Source: Sthenelais limicola
Lineage: Eukaryota > Annelida > Polychaeta > Phyllodocida > Sigalionidae
NCBI GenBank assembly: GCA_942159475.1
Contig: OW804097.1
Span: 111,042,582 to 111,106,581 of the forward strand
Direction of reading: 5' to 3'
Length of the DNA stretch: 64,000 bases
A program made the position numbers and the translations under genes. The notes under the pieces were generated by a model. It had not been told where the DNA came from, ran no database searches, and was given only the letters and a program-made list of their open reading frames with translations. Below, one piece after another: positions 33,201 through 43,157 of this stretch. The number at the start of each line of letters is the position of its first letter. Within the stretch, counting starts at the first letter, position 1.

Positions 33201-36200
33201 CTTAAAGTGCCTTTCTGTCTCTTTTCTCTGTCTCTCTCTCTCCCTACTTCTCTATCTCATATTTCCTTGGTATGATCATAAACTGCCTCCCTCTCAGCTC
33301 TCCCGCCCTTGATATAACAATTCAAAGTGTTGATAAGGGCGTAAAGCAACCAATCTCACTCACTCACTCACTCACAAGCCAAAATATCATATTTGTTATC
33401 TTGTTTTGTCTGATACATATGGGATTTGCACATGACAGTCCTGTAGCACTGCTATATGAATGAATACCAAACTACTGAGTGACTGATATTAATAAATTGA
33501 ACTTTCTTTCAAAACTACACTAATTGAAATAAAACCCAGTAGTGCTGACTGCATTAGGCCATGTATGAATCAGAATGCAACGAGGTGCAGTTCCGTTCAC
33601 TATTAATATGTGAACCTAGCCTATAGAAGAATATATATTTCATAACTGAAGATTTTCTGTTGTTACTGAGAGACCATGGTGCACCAACATAGCACCATAG
33701 CTAAATGCATGATAAACAACAATGCTGACTGCTTTGCAACTCCCACCACAGCCCATTGGGCAATGTGTATAGCATGGCTTTATGCCATGCGTGTGCATTG
33801 TTGCGAACCAATCACCTCCCACCTACCGCAGCGACCTCTACCACACAGGCGCTGCACTACCCACTCATACTCTCACCCTCACTCACTTCACCTCTTGCCA
33901 CCACAGCGATCACTTAATTTATCTTGGCAGAGTGAAGATCCTAGCTGACTGCGCGCACCACACACGCCAGCAGCATCATCACAAATGCGCATTTTGCTGC
34001 CCAAAAAGCAGAGAGAAAGGTCTAGGTGCTCCAGATATAGTATTAGACTCAGTATGACTGGAAGGAAACGAAGAAGCCGCCGCTCTAAGAGCTCAGCACC
34101 CAAAGTCGCCAGTCAGGTGACGGTGGTCGCCCCCGCCGGCGATAACTCCATACCAGTCGAGGTGGAAAGCTCCCCCGCGAAGAAGGTCAAGACCCGGGCC
34201 AACAAGAAGCTGGACGACCAGGTGAAATGCATGGAGGCCTCGGTCGAATCATTAAAAGGTACCGTGGATAAAATGGCGCAACAGCTTGCAACAGTGGTGC
34301 GTCATGCGGCCGGGCAGGCCAAATCGAAGTCTAAATCCAGACGGAGGAAAGAGCCAGAAACCGAGTCAGAGACTAGCGAGGAGGAGACCGAAGAAGAGTC
34401 GGAGAGTGAACGCGAACCTACCCCCCCCCCCAGGCGAGGCAGACGTACCAGCAAGCACCGGTCAAGCCGTCGAGGTCCGAGGTCAAAATGCCTGACATAC
34501 TCAAGCGCCAACTCGACAGTGACAGATTCTTGGAGAGAGAAATGGAGAGGGAAAAGGCAACCTCGGGCCTCCACGGTAAGAACCATGTGATTTCTGACTT
34601 ATTATCATCCAGAATATTTGCCAAGCCGTATATGTTTATCAATAGGGAGGGTATCACCACGGTGAAACAAAAGGTAGACGCTAGAGGGAACATGACCCCG
34701 GTGGAGTACATAGACGCTTTCCTCACCCTCTTAGATGACCCCAGGGGCTATTACCGCGAAGATTACTATGACATGTTTGATCATCTTAGGAATGTAATTA
34801 GGGACTCTCTTGACAGGCCATGGGCCGCAGTGCGCAGGTGGTCCGACTACATTTGGGACTCCGTCGAGAGCGGCCTAATCTGTTGGGGAGATAAATCTAG
34901 AATACAAGAAGAAAGAGTACGGTTGTGCCTCACTGCCGGTGCAGCAACACCTTTGTCCGGGGCCTATGGCGGTACACACGGGACCTCAAACAATAGGATT
35001 AGTAATCATAGCACAGCAAGTAGGGGAGGCTCGGGTCAAACAGAACTGGTATGCAGGGCTTTCAACTCACGAGCAGGGTGTAGGCAAACAACTAGTCACC
35101 CGGAAGGGTCAATGTATCTTCTTCTTCATATTTGCTCATACTGCGACTCCGTCGGCAAGAACTGTTTACATTCAATCGGGGAGTGCATGAGAAAGATCAC
35201 CCACGCTAACTCTACAGAGAGGGGTGGCAACAGGAGTAACACAGGCAGTACAGCCTCTGTCACAATGAATCGTAATAGCAATCGTAATAACCAATACTCT
35301 CAGTCATTTTCCAGTAATCAGCAGCCAAAAAACGAGTAGCTGGCGCCTCAAGAACTTGGAACTTGGAGGCGCCGCCATTCCGACCCAGTGCGAGTCAGGA
35401 CAGTGCCACGCCCACTACACGTGCTAGCGTTGTTGTTGTTGACAGGCCAGCTCTCGCCGCTCGCGAGACCTCACCACAAGATGGCCCCCCCACCACGAGA
35501 CACACGGCATACGATGACAATGACAAGACCTTATACCGTCCTCCTGCATTGCATGCATCTAGCACAGTCTCCAACACCAAAATGCGAGTAGGTACAAATG
35601 AATACTTTGACAATGTACGTTCGATTTGCGCCGGGAAGGTCGAGAGAACTGACGAAGACTTCTCCCCGCACGCATATGTTGACCATCGCAAGGAGACATG
35701 GCCTTGCATGTGTATCGATGACTCATATAGTGTTCACAGACGTATATACTCCTCCGTTCGTGAATCGGGCTTACCCAATGCACTTGGCACTAAGATTGAA
35801 CTCCCCACTAAACTAAATCTCGATAAATGGAGAATGTATCTCTCAAATAATGATGATGAACGCGAACTCTGTGATATGATCGCATATGGTTTTCCCATGG
35901 GCTACTTGGGCCCCACCTCGCACTACGACAGTGGATTGAACCACACAAGCGCCGATGCTTACTCTGACAAAATAGATGATTTCATAAACAAGGAAGTTAA
36001 ACTTGGCGGACTTGTCGGCCCACTTGACTCGCCCCCCTTTGACACTTGGTATCACTGTGCGCCGATGATGTCAAGGGAAAAACGAGAATCTGATGCACGC
36101 AGGGTAATAATTGATCTCAGCTACCCCGAGGACAGATCAGTCAACGCGTACCTCATGAAGAATAGCGTGTGGGGGAAACAGAGGCAACACTCTTTACCTA

Positions 36201-39200
36201 CCGTCGAAAGTTTGGTGGAAGAGTTGACAGATGTAGGCCGCGGGGCATTTATGAGCACTATAGACATATCGCGAGCATACAAAAATTTCAAATCTGACCC
36301 ATTAGATTGGCCCCTGCTATGCCTTAAATGGAACAACAACTACTTTCTCGATGTCACAATGCCGTTCGGATCTCGCTCATCGTCGTGCCACATGCAACGG
36401 GTGGCTGATGCAATTGTGGCCATACTACGCAGGGAGGGGATATCCAGTCGCATGTACCTGGATGATCTCGTGATTATATCAAAAGATGAGCAATCGGCCC
36501 GCAAGCATTATGATAGGGCGATTAAACTCTTCGAAGAACTCGGCCTCCCGGAGGCTAGCGAGAAGAGGCAACCTCCTGCTACTGCCGTCCGCTGGTTAGG
36601 CATAAACATCGATGCACCGTCTATGACCCTAAGCATACCAGCCGACAAGGTGAAACAAACGCTCGACCAAGTCGCCAAATACGCAAAACGACGCTCCATG
36701 TCTCGCAGGGAACTGCAATCACTTATTGGTTCGTTGATACACGTTGCTAAATGCGTGGGGCCTGCCCGCCTCTTTGTCAGTCGCCTGCTCGACGCTCTCA
36801 GGGAAATGACAAAGAAGTATACAAACATCTCTGCAAACATGCGCAAAGACCTGCAGTGGTTTACAGAGTTCTGTGCACAATGGAACGGGAAGGCAGTGAT
36901 ACCCGCGCGGGAATACACGAAAGTGATCGAGGTCGACGCCTGCCTGTCGGGTATAGGGGGAGCCGACGAGACTCGAGCGTATGCGGCCCAAATAGCCCCT
37001 GTAGACAAAGGTGTCCATAATATTTCTGAACTTGAGGCCGTGAATATACCCGTGGCATTGCATACATTAATTACTGACGCTGATAGAGGGGGACATATAC
37101 TCATCAAGTGTGATAATATTGCCAGTGTGTGTGTATTTAGAACTGGGAGAGGAAAGAACCCCGTCATAGTAGAAGCGGCCAGACTGGCCTGGATGGTGCA
37201 AGCCCTGTTCGACATCCGGGTCAGCTATGAGCACATAGCTGGTGAAGACAACGTAGTCGCTGATAATCTCAGTCGTGCCCACATAGACGATAATCATAGA
37301 CTTAAAGCAGTTAAAAGTGTCCATGATAAATCTCTTGAACTTGTACAGCCATGTATGTTTGCTGTTCATAATGCCCGTTTTTCATTACCCTCTAGGGCCA
37401 ATGCTAGATCGGCTGATGTCCAGAGCGGCGATACGACAGTCACAGGCATGGGCGACAGGCACAAAAGAAAACAGACAGGCGGCTCTCAGACGATACCAAC
37501 ACTTCGCCAGGATAGTGGGCATGGACCCCACTAAACCCACCTATATCATGATATGCACGTATATCGAGTTCCTGCGTGAGACCATAGCATCTCCAAGAAC
37601 TATACGTAACCACCTGTCTCACATACGTACCACATTCAAGCTGAACCATCTTCCTACAGACGCGCTTGACCACCAAAGAGTGAAGTGGGCCCTCCAGGCG
37701 ATCGATCGCGACAAATCCTTCATCCCCAACGCCAAACTACCCGTATCAGTCCACATAATCAGGCAGGCTATACTAGTAATGGACACGAGTAATCCCATCC
37801 AGCACACTCTCAAGACCGCCATACTAGTTATATACTATGGCGGGCTCAGGCAATCGGAAGTACTAACGCCTACTGCCCGCAAATTCGACCCCCTCGTCCA
37901 CCTGACTAGGCAGGACGCACAGGTCTCACACGACAAGGTGACCATCACCATCAAGTCGGCCAAAAATCTGCAATCAGCGTATCAGTCCAAACAAGTGACA
38001 CTCCACGCATCGGACGACAAGAGGTTCTGTGTAGTCAAAGCCATGAGCCATATGCTAAGAATCGTCCCTACAGCACACCCTAAGCAAGCATGCTTTATGT
38101 TTCCACGCACACGCGACCCCATGACTGCCACGTTCGTCGCCCGACAGTGGAAAGACGCGCTGGTGGCCATGCGGGTCCCACACAAGCAATACACACTGCA
38201 TAGCTTGCTGAAGGCAGCCGCTACAGACGCCTTCGCGGCTGGATGTTCATCTTTACAAATCCAGAATTATATTGGCTGGACCTCAGAGGCATATAGGTCC
38301 TACATCCGTACTGATGATAACCCAGTCAACCAAGCACTAAGGAGAGCAATAAGCTCACCCCGGCCCTAGAATATCTGCTCACAAGCAAAGACTATTAATC
38401 ATCTTAAATTCCTCCCACCCCCCCATAAATATCAGCCACTCGGCTCACAAAAAGACTAGGCCCTCAGGCAATGAACTGTGGCATTGCCACCAACGAACTA
38501 CCCACAAGGGTTAAAACATAATAACAGGCTGAACCAATACAGCTCTGTTTCTTAAAATTACATATTACTCATATTACTTCCTTTTATATTCTCACTCCAC
38601 ATCCCCCTCCCCAACATCATACCACATACCCAAAATTGGCAGTCTTGGCTAATTACCTAATTTTATTATAATTTAAAACTTCATCAATTCAATTTTAATC
38701 ACAATCAAATCAATTTATTTTAACTCCTTTTTATTATTATATTTATATAAATTATATCAAATCAAATAAAAATTTAATTTCCCAAGGCTGCTTTCAACTC
38801 TTCCTTTCAATCACTTAAATGGTTCGGCAACAATGTGTATAGCATGGCTTTATGCCATGCGTGTGCATTGTTGCGAACCAATCACCTCCCACCTACTGCA
38901 GCGACTTCTACCACACAGGCGCTGCACTACCCACTCATACTCTCACCCTCACTCACTTCACCTCTTGCCACCACAGCGATCACTTAATTTATCCCACCCA
39001 CCCACACCTAATTCTCATCATTTCATTCCTCCCTACTAATTACCTAATTTTATTATAATTTAAAACTTCATCAATTCAATTTTAATCACAATCAAATCAA
39101 TTTTACCAATTTTACATCAAACCAATTTATTTTAACTCCTTTTTATTATTATATTTATATAAATTATATCAAATCAAATAAAAATTTAATTTCCCAAGGC

Positions 39201-39896
39201 TGCTTTCAACTCTTCCTTTCAATCACTTAAATGGTTCGGCAACAATGACTTCACAAATTTATTAAAATATTTGATAAGAAGTATGTAGTGCCATGAAATA
39301 ACATTGAACACTCTCCATATATTATATATATATATACTACTTGTATTGAAAGCTCTATACAACTACCCTATACAGCTATACTATTAAACACCAGATGAAC
39401 CTGTGTGCCATAACGGTGTATTTACTGGGTTTCCATCTTATACCATTACCAATGTCATCATGTGTCAAGTTCAAACACCCTTATGTATGACACTGTAAAT
39501 ATACCAACATCTCGCCTTGTGCTTCATTATAATCAGAGCAATAATATTAGACACTTGTCTGTGTTGTTTATTCTCCTCTTTAAGGAACTATGCGTCACTA
39601 CAAATATAATATGTATGCCAATCATAAGAAAATAATCATACCGGAACCTTCTATGTGGTCCCCTTACAATCTTTGTTGAAGTTTGTGATTTTCAATGAAT
39701 TCAGACACCCATCCTATTGAATTCAGGTGGCCTTGCTGTCTTTATGGCTGGAGTAGCCTTCCTCAAGGACGGACCTGTCCGCCAGGAAATCAACCTGATT
39801 GCTAAGGAAGGAAAGTGGAATATGGTGGAATGCATCACGGCACCTCTCGTATTAGAAAAAGATGGATGTATACTTGTCCTCAACAAATCTGAATGA
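30283..39896 (+). CDS. METTL27: METTL27-like methyltransferase, copy B
   Basis: Exons 30,283-30,414; 31,182-31,304; 31,880-32,015; 32,948-33,040; 39,727-39,896. All are GT-AG, with phases 0, 0, 1, 1, giving 217 residues. Exon 1 has MEPVLDIEDH and FYNKWELKYDE. Exon 2 has the SAM-binding LILDIGCGTGLVAEQ. Exon 3 has EGLDPSKGMTDKARAK, and exon 4 YDVVVGCGVLATGHIPPAAM and RCLKPG. Exon 5 runs GGLAVFMAGVAFL to LVLNKSE. Expected to be a cytosolic SAM-dependent methyltransferase of unknown substrate. Intron 4 is 6.7 kb because it holds a complete Ngaro element in the same orientation, which brings its own splice and polyadenylation hazards. The coding frame itself is undamaged. Confidence 0.8.
33761..33923 (+). 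repeat. Ngaro-2w repeat A1
   Basis: 163 bp matching 38,831-38,993 with about two differences (CAATGTGTATAGCATGGCTT to CACTTAATTTATC). It contains TATGCCATGC/GCATGG palindromic pieces. Confidence 0.9.
34054..34590 (+). CDS. Ngaro-2w gag, N-terminal part
   Basis: The frame is open from 33,985; the ATG at 34,054 (MTGRKRRSRRSKSSAP) is a likely start. It is very basic, then has a coiled-coil-like stretch (CMEASVESLKGTVDKMAQQL) and an acidic Ser/Glu tract (ETESETSEEETEEESESE). After the ACCCCCCCCC run at about 34,421-34,431 the sequence stops looking like gag in this frame. The plausible continuation is in the frame of the next entry, so a one-base length change in the C run has probably split gag. 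Confidence 0.55.
   Translation: MTGRKRRSRRSKSSAPKVASQVTVVAPAGDNSIPVEVESSPAKKVKTRANKKLDDQVKCMEASVESLKGTVDKMAQQLATVVRHAAGQAKSKSKSRRRKEPETESETSEEETEEESESEREPTPPPRRGRRTSKHRSSRRGPRSKCLTYSSANSTVTDSWREKWRGKRQPRASTVRTM
34488..35339 (+). CDS. Ngaro-2w gag, main part with Cys/His cluster
   Basis: 283 residues from the ATG at 34,488 (MPDILKRQLDSDRF). The frame is open further upstream to the C run. A folded region includes PVEYIDAFLTLLDDPRGYYR and WAAVRRWSDYIWDSVESGL. A C-terminal cluster (VCRAFNSRAGC, HICSYCDSVGKNC, GEC) matches the position of the zinc-binding cluster in the gag of the 22.5 kb element. The tail is Asn/Ser/Gln-rich. The last codons carry the frameshift signal that leads into pol. Confidence 0.7.
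   Translation: MPDILKRQLDSDRFLEREMEREKATSGLHGKNHVISDLLSSRIFAKPYMFINREGITTVKQKVDARGNMTPVEYIDAFLTLLDDPRGYYREDYYDMFDHLRNVIRDSLDRPWAAVRRWSDYIWDSVESGLICWGDKSRIQEERVRLCLTAGAATPLSGAYGGTHGTSNNRISNHSTASRGGSGQTELVCRAFNSRAGCRQTTSHPEGSMYLLLHICSYCDSVGKNCLHSIGECMRKITHANSTERGGNRSNTGSTASVTMNRNSNRNNQYSQSFSSNQQPKNE
35318..37534 (+). CDS. Ngaro-2w pol: reverse transcriptase and RNase H
   Basis: The frame opens inside gag in the -1 register and has no early ATG; expression by frameshift is expected. A leader region of about 150 residues is followed by reverse transcriptase (RRVIIDLSYPEDRSVNAYL, STIDISRAYKNF, MPFGSRSSSCHM) with the catalytic YLDD at 36,455-36,466. RNase H follows: IEVDACLSGIGGA, ISELEAVNIPVAL, ILIKCDNIASV and NVVADNLSRAH. 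The last 218 nt overlap the recombinase frame. No in-frame stop is present across more than 700 codons, so this gene is intact. Confidence 0.88.
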   Translation, partial: SAAKKRVAGASRTWNLEAPPFRPSASQDSATPTTRASVVVVDRPALAARETSPQDGPPTTRHTAYDDNDKTLYRPPALHASSTVSNTKMRVGTNEYFDNVRSICAGKVERTDEDFSPHAYVDHRKETWPCMCIDDSYSVHRRIYSSVRESGLPNALGTKIELPTKLNLDKWRMYLSNNDDERELCDMIAYGFPMGYLGPTSHYDSGLNHTSADAYSDKIDDFINKEVKLGGLVGPLDSPPFDTWYHCAPMMSREKRESDARRVIIDLSYPEDRSVNAYLMKNSVWGKQRQHSLPTVESLVEELTDVGRGAFMSTIDISRAYKNFKSDPLDWPLLCLKWNNNYFLDVTMPFGSRSSSCHMQRVADAIVAILRREGISSRMYLDDLVIISKDEQSARKHYDRAIKLFEELGLPEASEKRQPPATAVRWLGINIDAPSMTLSIPADKVKQTLDQVAKYAKRRSMSRRELQSLIGSLIHVAKCVGPARLFVSRLLDALREMTKKYTNISANMRKDLQWFTEFCAQWNGKAVIPAREYTKVIEVDACLSGIGGADETRAYAAQIAPVDKGVHNISELEAVNIPVALHTLITDADRGGHILIKCDNIASVCVFRTGRGKNPVIVEAARLAWMVQALFDIRVSYEHIAGEDNVVADNLSRAHIDDNHRLKAVKSVHDKSLELVQPCMFAVHNARFSLPSRANARSADVQSGDTTVTGMGDRHKRKQTGGSQTIPTLRQDSGHGPH
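35327..35373 (+). promoter_or_regulatory. Programmed -1 frameshift signal between gag and pol
   Basis: In the gag frame the sequence reads CCA AAA AAC GAG TAG, so A AAA AAC (35,327-35,333) is a canonical X XXY YYZ slippery heptamer two codons before the gag stop. After an 8-nt spacer (35,334-35,341) comes GGCGCCTC, which pairs with GAGGCGCC at 35,366-35,373. A bulged G and CAAG/CTTG lengthen the stem. Pol is the -1 frame, open from 35,318. Heptamer, spacing and stem all match known retroviral -1 signals. Confidence 0.75.
37317..38369 (+). CDS. Ngaro-2w tyrosine recombinase, catalytic Arg replaced
   Basis: 350 codons open; GTG first, ATG two codons later. N-terminal domain: SQAWATGTKENRQAALRRYQ. 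Core: Arg in YYGGLRQSEVLT, His295 in LHSLLKAAAT, Trp321 in YIGWTS and Tyr329 in RSYIRT. In the family (and in the two other elements here) the histidine is followed by S-x-R. Here codon 298 (38,208-38,210) is CTG, Leu. Loss of the second active-site arginine should block strand exchange, so this copy probably cannot integrate itself. Confidence 0.82.
   Translation: MSMINLLNLYSHVCLLFIMPVFHYPLGPMLDRLMSRAAIRQSQAWATGTKENRQAALRRYQHFARIVGMDPTKPTYIMICTYIEFLRETIASPRTIRNHLSHIRTTFKLNHLPTDALDHQRVKWALQAIDRDKSFIPNAKLPVSVHIIRQAILVMDTSNPIQHTLKTAILVIYYGGLRQSEVLTPTARKFDPLVHLTRQDAQVSHDKVTITIKSAKNLQSAYQSKQVTLHASDDKRFCVVKAMSHMLRIVPTAHPKQACFMFPRTRDPMTATFVARQWKDALVAMRVPHKQYTLHSLLKAAATDAFAAGCSSLQIQNYIGWTSEAYRSYIRTDDNPVNQALRRAISSPRP
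38649..38835 (+). repeat. Ngaro-2w repeat B1
   Basis: Matches 39,036-39,247 apart from a 25-bp insertion in the latter (around TTACCAATTTTACATC). It begins CTAATTACCTAATTTTATTA, is AT-rich and ends GGTTCGGCAACAATG. Confidence 0.9.
38831..38993 (+). repeat. Ngaro-2w repeat A2
   Basis: Second copy of the 163-bp A repeat, sharing CAATG with the end of B1. It is the circle-junction half of the split repeat system. Confidence 0.9.
39036..39247 (+). repeat. Ngaro-2w repeat B2 (3' end)
   Basis: Terminal B copy, ending GGTTCGGCAACAATG against the host ACTTCACAAA. It defines the 3' boundary by comparison with 54,409. Confidence 0.9.
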
Positions 39897-40028
39897 TTCG
39901 AAATAAAATCAACAGAGAAAAAACTATGAGCCATGTGTTAGTAAAATTGTTTAATATTATCACACCATTTACACTTATTTATAAGAAGAATTTCACTGTC
40001 TTAGGACTGCAGTGGCTCGCGGTTGTCA

Positions 40029-40284
40029 TATGTGGGTCAGATTTTCAGAAAATGTACAATTTGTCTTCAGCAATCCTCTCAAATAACCCACATTTAAGAC
40101 AAAAATGAACTTTAAACCTCAATTCAACCTAACCTAACAGATTGTTTGAATCAAGGCAATGTCAAATATCCTCAGATACACCTATATAGTATTGACTATT
40201 TTCCAGCCTTATTTAGCAGAATTTACTCAAATTAATGGGTAGATCTGCCGATTGTATACTTTCTGAAAATCTGACCCATGTACA
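40029..40284. repeat. MITE family M3, reference copy
   Basis: TGTGGGTCAGATTTTCAGAA on the left and TTCTGAAAATCTGACCCATG on the right are nearly perfect inverted tips, about 28 bp with ACAAT inside. The 256-bp element has no frame. Arm C at 55,400-55,531 keeps only its right half. Confidence 0.7.
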
Positions 40285-42950
40285 ACAACTAATGTGAAGT
40301 GTCTTATTTGTAGTATTAATATTTTTACAACATATACTCCAGAATGAGATCAACATATCAGCACCAAAGAGCTAGTTATATTATAGTTAAGCTAAATGAT
40401 GAGTACGGGCACTAATGTGTAACAGCTCATCTCTCAAGCTACTCAACGACTACATGAAAGCCAATCTTTGGACATCTTGTTAAATTTACTCTTTCAGGGA
40501 TGTTACTTCTCAGGTATGTTGTACAAATGTATAAAATAAAGACCTACCAATCAAAATATGGGAGGAAATTAGGTGCATTCTAAGCATGCATATGCCATGG
40601 GCTAATCTGGCCCTCTTTTTGTAGATATGCACCACTTATTATGGCCTAAAAACATTATAATGATGCATGGAGTTGCTATTGGGAGGATGGAATGGGGAAA
40701 AAATGATACTGTATAGAGTGTAATATCTATACAGATAGAGCCAAAAATAAAGCCAAACTTGATGTGATGGTTTTTTAAATCACATTTTTCTTCAGGAAGG
40801 CAATATTTTATCTAAAGCTATGTTTAGTATTCATTTGTTGGTTGATTTAGAGCTAAAACTGCTAAGATATCAACATGGAAGGTGATATGAATCCAACATA
40901 GTGTTGTGCTAAATGTTACACCTATTTCTTTTAAACACCTACCCAGATTTGGTTAGCTTCAACAATATTTAACGCATCTAGCTGATTACAACTCTAATTC
41001 TAAATTACTGTACCTTACAAAGATTTAGATAAGGAAGGAGCATATTTAAAAAGTCCTAACTTTGGTGATTAATTTTCGATGGGGTGGGTAATTTTTCAAT
41101 TGCAGAAAATCAAACCTGGATCACTTTTTTCGGTGGGGGTCACTTTTCGATCTGACACTAACATTGAGGTAACATATAATTAAGGTAATATATAATTGCT
41201 GCCATCTAGTGTTAACTGAGAGAAATTGGGTCAAAGCTCAATTGGCCTTCATCTCATCTTTGATAAACAGTTCTTCTAGTAGATTTCCTTTGTGATGATC
41301 TTTAGCTTTAAGTATGATTTCACAAAGAAAAAGAAAAGAATGTAAAACATACCATGAAGTTGTTAAAAATAAGTTTGAACAGCTCGTGCCATGTGGTGTG
41401 TAATGCCCTGTTTGCAGCTGGAGTGGATGCCCATGAGATTGAAGTAGCCTCCTAATATTTGGGTGTGTTACAATGATCCTCCAGAGGGGGTAAGGGTGGG
41501 CAAGTATGTTTCACATGTTTCTGCACTTTTAATGATGAGGCTTGTGGTTAATTCTCTTGTTACTCAATCATGTTGTATTAAGTTTCAGCGCAAGAATAGA
41601 AATATTTGTGTTATATTAATATGGAATCAGAAGGAAGGGGATCTATGTAAATGCATCACACTATTGTAGCATTTTTTCCCCCAATTAATTAATTTTCTCA
41701 TGATATTCTTCCAGAAAGGGTGAAGGTTTGAGGATGATGGCATACACATTGGGCCCATTGTATAAGGTTGCGAGAACCTTGTATATCGTCGTATATCAGT
41801 AATAAGTGTCTCATAAGTTGAAAGCAGGTGTATAAATTTGTATCTCCTCGTAAATACACCCTCGTATGTCCCTACAGCAGTGCATAAGGACTTTTTTCTC
41901 GTTTCTGGAGAATTACCCAGTTGATGATTTTTGAACAGCCATTTGAGTGTTCAATGCTAGGATTTTTCCATGTATTTTCTTGTTAATATATATTTCTATC
42001 GCCGTGCAATATTAAATAATATGGAGATCGTCATTCAGACACTCTTTATATATAGGCTTATTTCTACCAACCAATATTTTAACAATATCCATATTATGAA
42101 ATCTTTCTCAAATATTAAGGAATCTAGAGCCCAAATCAGACCTACCAGACCCCCCCCCCCCCCCGCCCCCAATTACCTTTTCAGAAACTCATCGTTTTTA
42201 GCATTTTCAGACAAAAAAACGGCCGTCACAGCCAACTAGTGGCTCTATAATTATGTATATCACTGCATTCGGGCTATATATACAGGCTCCTGTACTTCTG
42301 TGGCGAAACTGGATTTATTTGTGAGACTTTCTTGTATTGTTAACTTGCTATTATTCCTGATCGATCTCCATATTATTTACTATTGATATGTACCTTTGCC
42401 ACAAGTATTAGTTAAATCATTACTCCGAATAGATCACATAGAGACTTTACTTATATTATTGTTGCTATTGTTCCATGATCAATCTCCACATTATTTAACA
42501 TTGATATTTTCCTTTGCCACAGTAAGTAGTTATATCATTATACACAAAGAACATAAGGAAACATATTAAAACCTATATTCGGTATATTTTTTAAAGAAAT
42601 ATTAATCTAAATAAGTATGCTACAATGTGGTGTACCATACTGTACGATTGGGAGACTTTTGAAGTTGAAATAATCCTAAAAAAATACCTATAAATAATTA
42701 TAATGAATAATAGAAATAGTAAAAATAAATGTAATCACCAAACCATGCACAAATCAAAATATTCAGTAAAAATGGCAATAATTCTATATAAATCAATTTA
42801 AACGATAAAAATAAATGTACAAATATACCCTAAACTTCACAGAAGTGAACAAGAATGAACAGGAGGTTCATCCACATCATGAGTACCTCTGATATTGTCA
42901 TAAAATAGAAAAAAATAAATAAATTTAGTGTCCTGACAAAAATGTAGGGT
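40285..42950. other. Intergenic between arms B and C
   Basis: Up to about 41,150 it is shared with arm C and with METTL27-A intron 4. From 41.2 to 42.95 kb it is unmatched elsewhere in the window, with a 14-base C run near 42,150 and a repeated CTCCA(T/C)ATTATTTA(C/A) segment at 42,367 and 42,485. No exon recognised. Confidence 0.4.
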
Positions 42951-43157
42951 CCCGACAATCAGTCACCCCTCCTGACATTTTTCAACATTTTGAAAATCGT
43001 CGGGAGGGGTGACCGATTGTCGGGAGCCCAGCCACTGACGATCGTGACCAGGTGACTGATTGTCGGTGACCCAGTATCCACTTGCACGATTGTTGGTGAC
43101 ATGGGGTGACCGATTGTCGGTCACCACTATGTGACCGACTATCATGCAAGTGGATAC
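42951..43157. repeat. Cluster of nested hairpins built from a GTGACCGATTGTCGG unit
   Basis: Arms CCCGACAATCAGTCACCCCT (42,951 on) and its complement ending at 43,025 differ at two of 26 positions. A second pair, GTATCCACTTGCA at 43,074 and TGCAAGTGGATAC at 43,145, encloses more copies. About six GTGAC(C/T)GATTGTCGG-like units occur in both senses within 200 bp. It lies in the gap between arms B and C. Confidence 0.75.

Larger units (their letters stand above)
33766..39247 (+). mobile_element. Ngaro-type retrotransposon in METTL27-B intron 4 (Ngaro-2w)
   Basis: A 5,482-bp element has split direct repeats: A1 33,761-33,923, B1 38,649-38,835, A2 38,831-38,993, B2 39,036-39,247. The undisturbed site is at 54,409 in METTL27-C (GGGCAATG|ACTTCACAAA). 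On the left the host reads GGGCAATG then TGTATAGCAT, and on the right CAACAATG then ACTTCACAAA, so both ends are fixed to within the shared CAATG. Gag, pol and recombinase are all recognisable. A frame change in gag and a missing catalytic arginine in the recombinase suggest this copy is defective. Confidence 0.92.
28350..41150 (+). repeat. Segmental duplication arm B
   Basis: Starts with TTTATATATACATTTGTGTT, also found at 43,351. It runs collinear with arm C through METTL27 exons 1-5 and to about 40,930, with very high identity. The segment on to 41,150 also matches arm A at 16.8-17.2 kb (inverted). B differs from C mainly by insertions: a Ngaro element here, LINEs and a retroposon in C. 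Confidence 0.8.

Noticed and set aside
33355..33375. (CACT)n run as a possible CRISPR-like or regulatory repeat
   Set aside because: A plain tetranucleotide microsatellite shared with 54,000-54,020. No spacers, and the context is animal intron.
33121..33463. Open frames in METTL27-B intron 4 and the same in METTL27-C near 53,760-54,058
   Set aside because: They run through the exon 4 donor and a (CACT)n tract. The frames persist only because B and C are nearly identical DNA.
36508..37215. 235-codon open frame on the minus strand
   Set aside because: It is antisense to the RNase H part of the Ngaro-2w pol gene, and its residues mirror that conserved frame. No start context or independent homology.
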